Positions 60,296 to 64,000 of a DNA stretch of 64,000 nt are shown piece by piece; within the stretch, counting starts at the first letter, position 1; each line of letters starts with the position of its first letter. Below the pieces are notes generated by a model. It searched no databases and was not told the DNA's origin. It saw only the letters and a program-made list of their open reading frames with translations. The stretch spans positions 8,914,501 to 8,978,500 of the forward strand of contig NC_062237.1 of assembly GCF_905475465.1 (NCBI RefSeq), written 5' to 3'. Both the position numbers and the translations under genes were made by a program. Source of the DNA: Pieris napi. Taxonomy: Eukaryota > Arthropoda > Insecta > Lepidoptera > Pieridae.

Positions 60296-61591
60296 TAGGG
60301 TATTTCAACAAGAAGTTTGTTTTTCAATTGTGGCAACACCGAGAACGTGATAGTTTTGACATTTAGTTTTTGGCGGTATTCGTAGCAGGTGCTTTGGCAA
60401 TTATTACAATGAATTCGATTTCGCTCGAAAATCGCATTAAAATAATTCAAATCCACTATAAAAATGGTGGTTCTGTTAAAGTTACATTTCGTAAAATTCG
60501 TGATATTTTCGGCCAGCATAATCGTCCTTCTGAGACCGCTGTTAAGAATTTGGTCGCGAAATTTGAGTCGACAGGCTCGGTACAAAATGTGCCAACACCA
60601 ACACGTGTTCGACCGGGTCGTTCAACAGAAAACATCGACGCCGTGAGCCACAGTGTTGAAGAAGATCAAAATTTGTCAATTTCACGACGTTCTCAACAAT
60701 TGGGGTTATCCAAAAGCACAACATGGCGAATTTTGCGAAAGGATTTGGCTTTGAAGCCTTACAAGATTCAACTGGTGCAGGAATTAAAGCTGATCGACCA
60801 TTCAAATCGCCGCAGATTCGCTCAGTTCATTCAGGAACAACCTGCTGGTTTTTCTGAAAAAATCATTTTTTCAGACGAAGCCCATTTTCATTTGTCAGGG
60901 TACGTCAACAAGCAAAATTGTCGCATTTGGGCTTCTGAAAATCCTAAAGCAATTATTGAGAAGGCTTTGCATACTCAACGTGTTACTGTGTGGTGCACTA
61001 TGTGGTCTGGAGGCGTGATTGGGCCGTTTTTTTTCGAAGATGAGGCTGGAAATGCGGTAACAGTCAATGGATCACGGTATCGCGAGATGTTAACCACTAA
61101 ATTTTGGCCTATTATTGATGACATGGATATCACTGAAATGTGGTTTCAACAGGACGGTGCCACATGTCACACAGCCAATGAAACGATCAATTTATTGCAA
61201 ACCAAATTTCCCGAGCGCATAATTTCGCGAAATTCAGCTGTTAAGTGGCCAGCCAGATCGTGTGATTTAACACCACTGGATTATTTTTTGTGGGGCTATG
61301 TTAAAGACAGAGTCTATACGGAGCCAATCGAATCGATTGCAGCCTTAAAACTCAAAATCCGTGATGTCATTAACGAAATAGACCCTCCATTTTGCCAAAA
61401 AGTGATTAAAAATTTTGATGAAAGAATCAACATCTGTCAGCGTGGTCGTGGTGGACATTTGCCAGATATCATTTTTCATTCATAATTGCCAAACTTTTCT
61501 CTTTGTAATACAATAAAAATTTTATTCATTTTCCTCTAAATTCTTTGTTTTATTTTGTTTTAGAAAACAAAGTTCTTGTTGAAAAACCCTT
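60296..61591 (+). mobile_element. mariner-family transposon (Tc1/mariner, DD41D), apparently complete
   Basis: A 1296-bp element with imperfect terminal inverted repeats of about 28 bp, AGGGTATTTCAACAAGAAG on the left and AGGGTTTTTCAACAAGAAC (reverse complement) on the right. TA dinucleotides flank it at 60294-60295 and 61592-61593, as expected for Tc1/mariner insertion. It carries one uninterrupted transposase gene. Confidence 0.9.
60409..61485 (+). CDS. mariner transposase, DD41D type (358 aa, intact)
   Basis: Cut-and-paste transposase that binds the element's inverted repeats and cuts with a three-Asp metal site. The ATG at 60409 starts the conserved N-terminus; the frame is open 13 codons further but without an ATG. 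It has paired helix-turn-helix DNA-binding regions (about residues 5-55 and 80-115) joined by a basic linker with VRPGRS. The catalytic core has Asp156 in FSDEAHF, Asp249 in FQQDGATCH and Asp291 in DLTPLDYFLWG. The gap between the second and third Asp is 41 residues, so this is DD41D rather than the common DD34D. Length is normal for mariner (about 340-360 aa), and there is no stop or frameshift. The element is possibly still able to move. It lies between both inverted repeats. Confidence 0.95.
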   Translation: MNSISLENRIKIIQIHYKNGGSVKVTFRKIRDIFGQHNRPSETAVKNLVAKFESTGSVQNVPTPTRVRPGRSTENIDAVSHSVEEDQNLSISRRSQQLGLSKSTTWRILRKDLALKPYKIQLVQELKLIDHSNRRRFAQFIQEQPAGFSEKIIFSDEAHFHLSGYVNKQNCRIWASENPKAIIEKALHTQRVTVWCTMWSGGVIGPFFFEDEAGNAVTVNGSRYREMLTTKFWPIIDDMDITEMWFQQDGATCHTANETINLLQTKFPERIISRNSAVKWPARSCDLTPLDYFLWGYVKDRVYTEPIESIAALKLKIRDVINEIDPPFCQKVIKNFDERINICQRGRGGHLPDIIFHS

Positions 61592-61766
61592 TATATATAT
61601 ATATAAGATAGATAACACTCGATCGTATGGTGAAGGAAAATATCGAGAGGAAACCAGAATATCTCAAATCGCAAAATCGAAGTATGCCAGATATGATCAC
61701 CGCTTGAACATGAAATAAAAATGATCAAACAGATTCAATCTGGATCAAGACAAATTTGTGCCACTG

Positions 61767-63935
61767 GCACTACAACCCTATATGTGTCAAAACATTGTCG
61801 TAGTATAGTTATGACTATGACAAATTTCCGCAAGATAATTGTCAAAACATTAATCTCCCAAAGCTCATCGAGTCGGCAAAAAGGCCGAAATCTAAGGAAT
61901 ATAATTTGAGAAAGGATAATATCTCACCGTCCCAATCGCCATCTATTCGGACAGAAACAAATATAAGAGGATTTGTCTTCCAACACCGCTATTGATCTCA
62001 TAACCATTTCATAAATCACCTGACAACTCACTCATTACGAAATTGGTTTATCTAAACGTATTTCAAACGACTTTTTATCTAACAATAGAGGGACGATTTG
62101 TCTGGAACACGACGAATTTATCTACGTGTCTTTATGGCACTAGAAGATCTTTCTTAGTCACAAAGGAGGTTTTGTTTTAAGGATTTATGTAATGTTGCGT
62201 TGTTGACTAAGGACCGACTGACGTTAGTAATTAGTTTTTGCCTTTGTTCCTGTTTCTTTCCCGCAAGGGAATAATACGGTTTGCGGAGACCACCAGTGAG
62301 AGTCGACGAAATCGTCGACCAATCTGTTTTTGAACTTGTACAGAGAAAACTAAACTAACTAAGAGCTTTCTCGTGGCGAACTAGGGAGCCCTGGGAGTCT
62401 TTCATCCAAAGCATATAGATTAATGAAGACATTTTAATTATGTTTATTAATTTTAAAACGTTGATTTAAAATGGGTATCAAACGTACCAACAGTATTCGA
62501 GATCAACAAACTTATAACATGCCAACACGCAATGGAAAGGAGCATGGTGGGAATAAGAAGAGCTAATGAAGCAACCAGAATCTTCCACTATACAAGAGTA
62601 AGGGAAATTTACTATTGGAAAGACTATTAAGAAGATAAAGTGGAAGTGGACTGGGCAAGGAAGGAGCAGTGGGTCAGTAATCTGACAGAATGCTGTCCAC
62701 GTTACAGAAAGTGTGGTAGAGGACGACCACATAAGCGATAGGATAACAAATCCACACAAACATGGTGGGAAATTTATAGTGGAGCGTTGCATGCATTGAA
62801 AGCAAATTCAGAAGAGTGGGGGAGACCTTTGCCACTTGGCAAGCACATGAAGCTGCATACAATATCAATAGAATAAGATTTAATATTCCGTATACGAATC
62901 AAAGCCTTTTAGATTCCTACTATCTCTTTACTATGAGTACAGTACAAAGATTGCACCCACCAACCTATAGTTCACAAATTAAAATACTTTCACGCTTGCG
63001 CAATAATCTTGATTTTTTTTAAAATTTCAAAGAACTCTCACTCACATTTCTAAAAGCACCACCACTAGACTATTTCAAATGGCGTAATTAATAAAACCCT
63101 CACAATTACAATTGACGATCAAAACCTCGATATATCACGACAAATGAGGGAATACATTGTTTAAATGATTAATCATGGCCATTTCAAACTGTGTCATTAT
63201 GATAGTATCGTTTCCAGATTCTAAACAACGCGATCCTTTGTGATTGCTGATCAAATTTCATTTGTATTGGTAATCCAGTGATTAATAGGATGCTGTGTTA
63301 CTATTCCGAAGCGATATCAACCGCAAAATTATGTGTTCCGTGAACTATAATCGCTAGAATGGGTCATTGGGCATATTGAATGTGCGCTGCCCGTTCGATT
63401 GATGTTGTGTCGTAATTGGCAGGTGTGATTGGTAATCAGTTTTGGAAGGAGCATACATATATTTTAGATGTAATTAGTAATTAATATGTTAATTATTTGT
63501 ATAGTTTAAATGTCGTTATAGCATGTAATAAAACATTGTTTGCTTTAGTGATTTTATTTATTTATAATTTTAATTATTATCTCTGAGATTGCTATGTTTA
63601 ACAAGAAAAATATCGGTTTCGCGATTAATACTTGCTCTTGCGGTGAAGGGAAAATATTGTGCCTAAACGAGAACAACTGTATGGGAATCTAATAACGACC
63701 GCGTAGCTCTGATTATTATTATACCTTTATAAAAGTACTCAATTAAATTACTTATTTTTTAGTTAAGGTATAAAGAAAACATCATAAATAGGAGAGGACT
63801 AATTTAATATTGCTTCCATTTGTTTCTACCGTGAAAGGTATTAAACAGGTGAGGATCATAACTTCATACAAGTAATGGGAGAGAGAAAATTGCGAACAGT
63901 GTCATATCTCGGTTGAAGTTCACAATAAGGAAGAA
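61767..63935. other. gene-free DNA with a LINE remnant
   Basis: Contains the RTE remnant at 62480-62860. A non-repetitive stretch at about 63080-63440 is rich in ATTA/TAAT and TGATTAAT words. No ORF of note. Confidence 0.4.
62480..62860 (+). pseudogene. RTE-clade LINE reverse transcriptase C-terminal remnant
   Basis: With stops and shifts tolerated, the + strand reads TCQHAMERSMVGIRRANEAT, RVREIYYWKDY, DWARKEQWVSNLTECCPRYR, KCGRGRPHKR, and a decayed C-terminus. This is the typical C-terminal region of lepidopteran RTE endonuclease-reverse transcriptases (QRAMERSM.G, RWAGH-like, GR....W). Non-functional. Confidence 0.8.
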
Positions 63936-64000
63936 TATATAAACAAAACCCCCAAGGCAAACAACTTGAGCCGCTCTTAATAGAATTCTAACATGGCGCC
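63936..64000 (+). promoter_or_regulatory. possible promoter and start codon of a gene running off the window
   Basis: TATATAAA at 63936-63943, then 49 bases to AACATGG (ATG at 63993-63995) in a good start context. This spacing fits a TATA promoter with a short 5' UTR, as in many insect secreted-protein genes. Only 8 coding bases are visible, so the product is unknown. Confidence 0.3.

Larger units (their letters stand above)
59916..61611 (+). repeat. family C repeat, interrupted by mariner
   Basis: Starts ACTAGCCGTTTCCCGCCCGC, runs to TTTCTTTATA at 60295 and resumes after the mariner as a TATATATA-rich tail (61592-61611). It sits inside the SINE, so it inserted after the SINE and before the mariner. 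Confidence 0.8.
59845..61766 (+). repeat. tRNA-derived SINE split by nested insertions
   Basis: The SINE head (CCTAGTGACTTTAGAATGCG, GTGCACCAATTGAC, ATATGCGCAT) occupies 59845-59915. The same SINE resumes at about 61612 with AACACTCGATCG, GGTGAAGGAAAATATCG and AAATGATCAAACAGATTC, ending near 61766. Joined, the two parts follow the order of the copy at 38549-38833. Everything between is later insertions. Confidence 0.8.

Noticed and set aside
60542..60805. - strand ORF
   Set aside because: Antisense shadow of the mariner transposase.
1..64000. CRISPR arrays, operons, integrated viral genes
   Set aside because: No regularly spaced repeats, no polycistronic arrangement, and no viral protein signature was recognised on either strand.

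Overview
This window looks like nuclear DNA of a moth or butterfly (Lepidoptera). The DNA is AT-rich, the genes are ordinary spliced eukaryotic genes, and the background is crowded with lepidopteran-type debris: tRNA-derived SINEs, ends of RTE-, R1- and Jockey/CR1-like LINEs, foldback MITEs and a mariner. The species cannot be told from the sequence.

Layout. (1) 1-9710: a tandem array of UDP-glycosyltransferase (UGT) genes, all on the + strand. The first is cut by the window edge (last exon only). The second and third are complete, with 5 coding exons each and predicted proteins of 519 and 518 aa. In both, the first coding exon is only the start codon, followed at once by a GTAAGT donor. Two internal exons have identical lengths (599 and 223 nt), so these are tandem paralogues. 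(2) 9711-16329: intergenic DNA with repeat fragments, two hairpins and one exon-like island on the - strand. (3) 16330-17601: an intronless gene for mitochondrial glutaryl-CoA dehydrogenase (423 aa), followed at 17784-17856 by a tRNA-Ala(AGC) gene on the - strand. (4) 17.9-60 kb: about 42 kb with no recognisable host gene. It holds degraded LINE fragments, SINEs, short interspersed repeats, a hAT-type MITE with a perfect 8-bp target duplication, a 0.5-kb element with long terminal inverted repeats, three copies of a foldback MITE, and several GC- or CpG-richer islands of unknown role. This could be a regulatory desert or one or more giant introns. (5) 59845-61766: a three-layer nest. A SINE is split by a short dispersed repeat, which is split by a 1.3-kb mariner with an intact 358-aa DD41D transposase. 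(6) 61.8-64 kb: an RTE LINE remnant, then at the extreme right edge a TATA box and ATG that may start another gene.

Working together. The UGTs are ER-membrane enzymes expected to glucosylate plant toxins, insecticides, pigments or hormones; local duplication has made an array. Glutaryl-CoA dehydrogenase and the tRNA are unrelated housekeeping neighbours. The rest of the recognisable content is transposon history. I found no clearly new biological system. The most unusual signals are the start-codon-only exon shared by the UGTs, the intact mariner at the core of the nest, and the palindromic MITE family.
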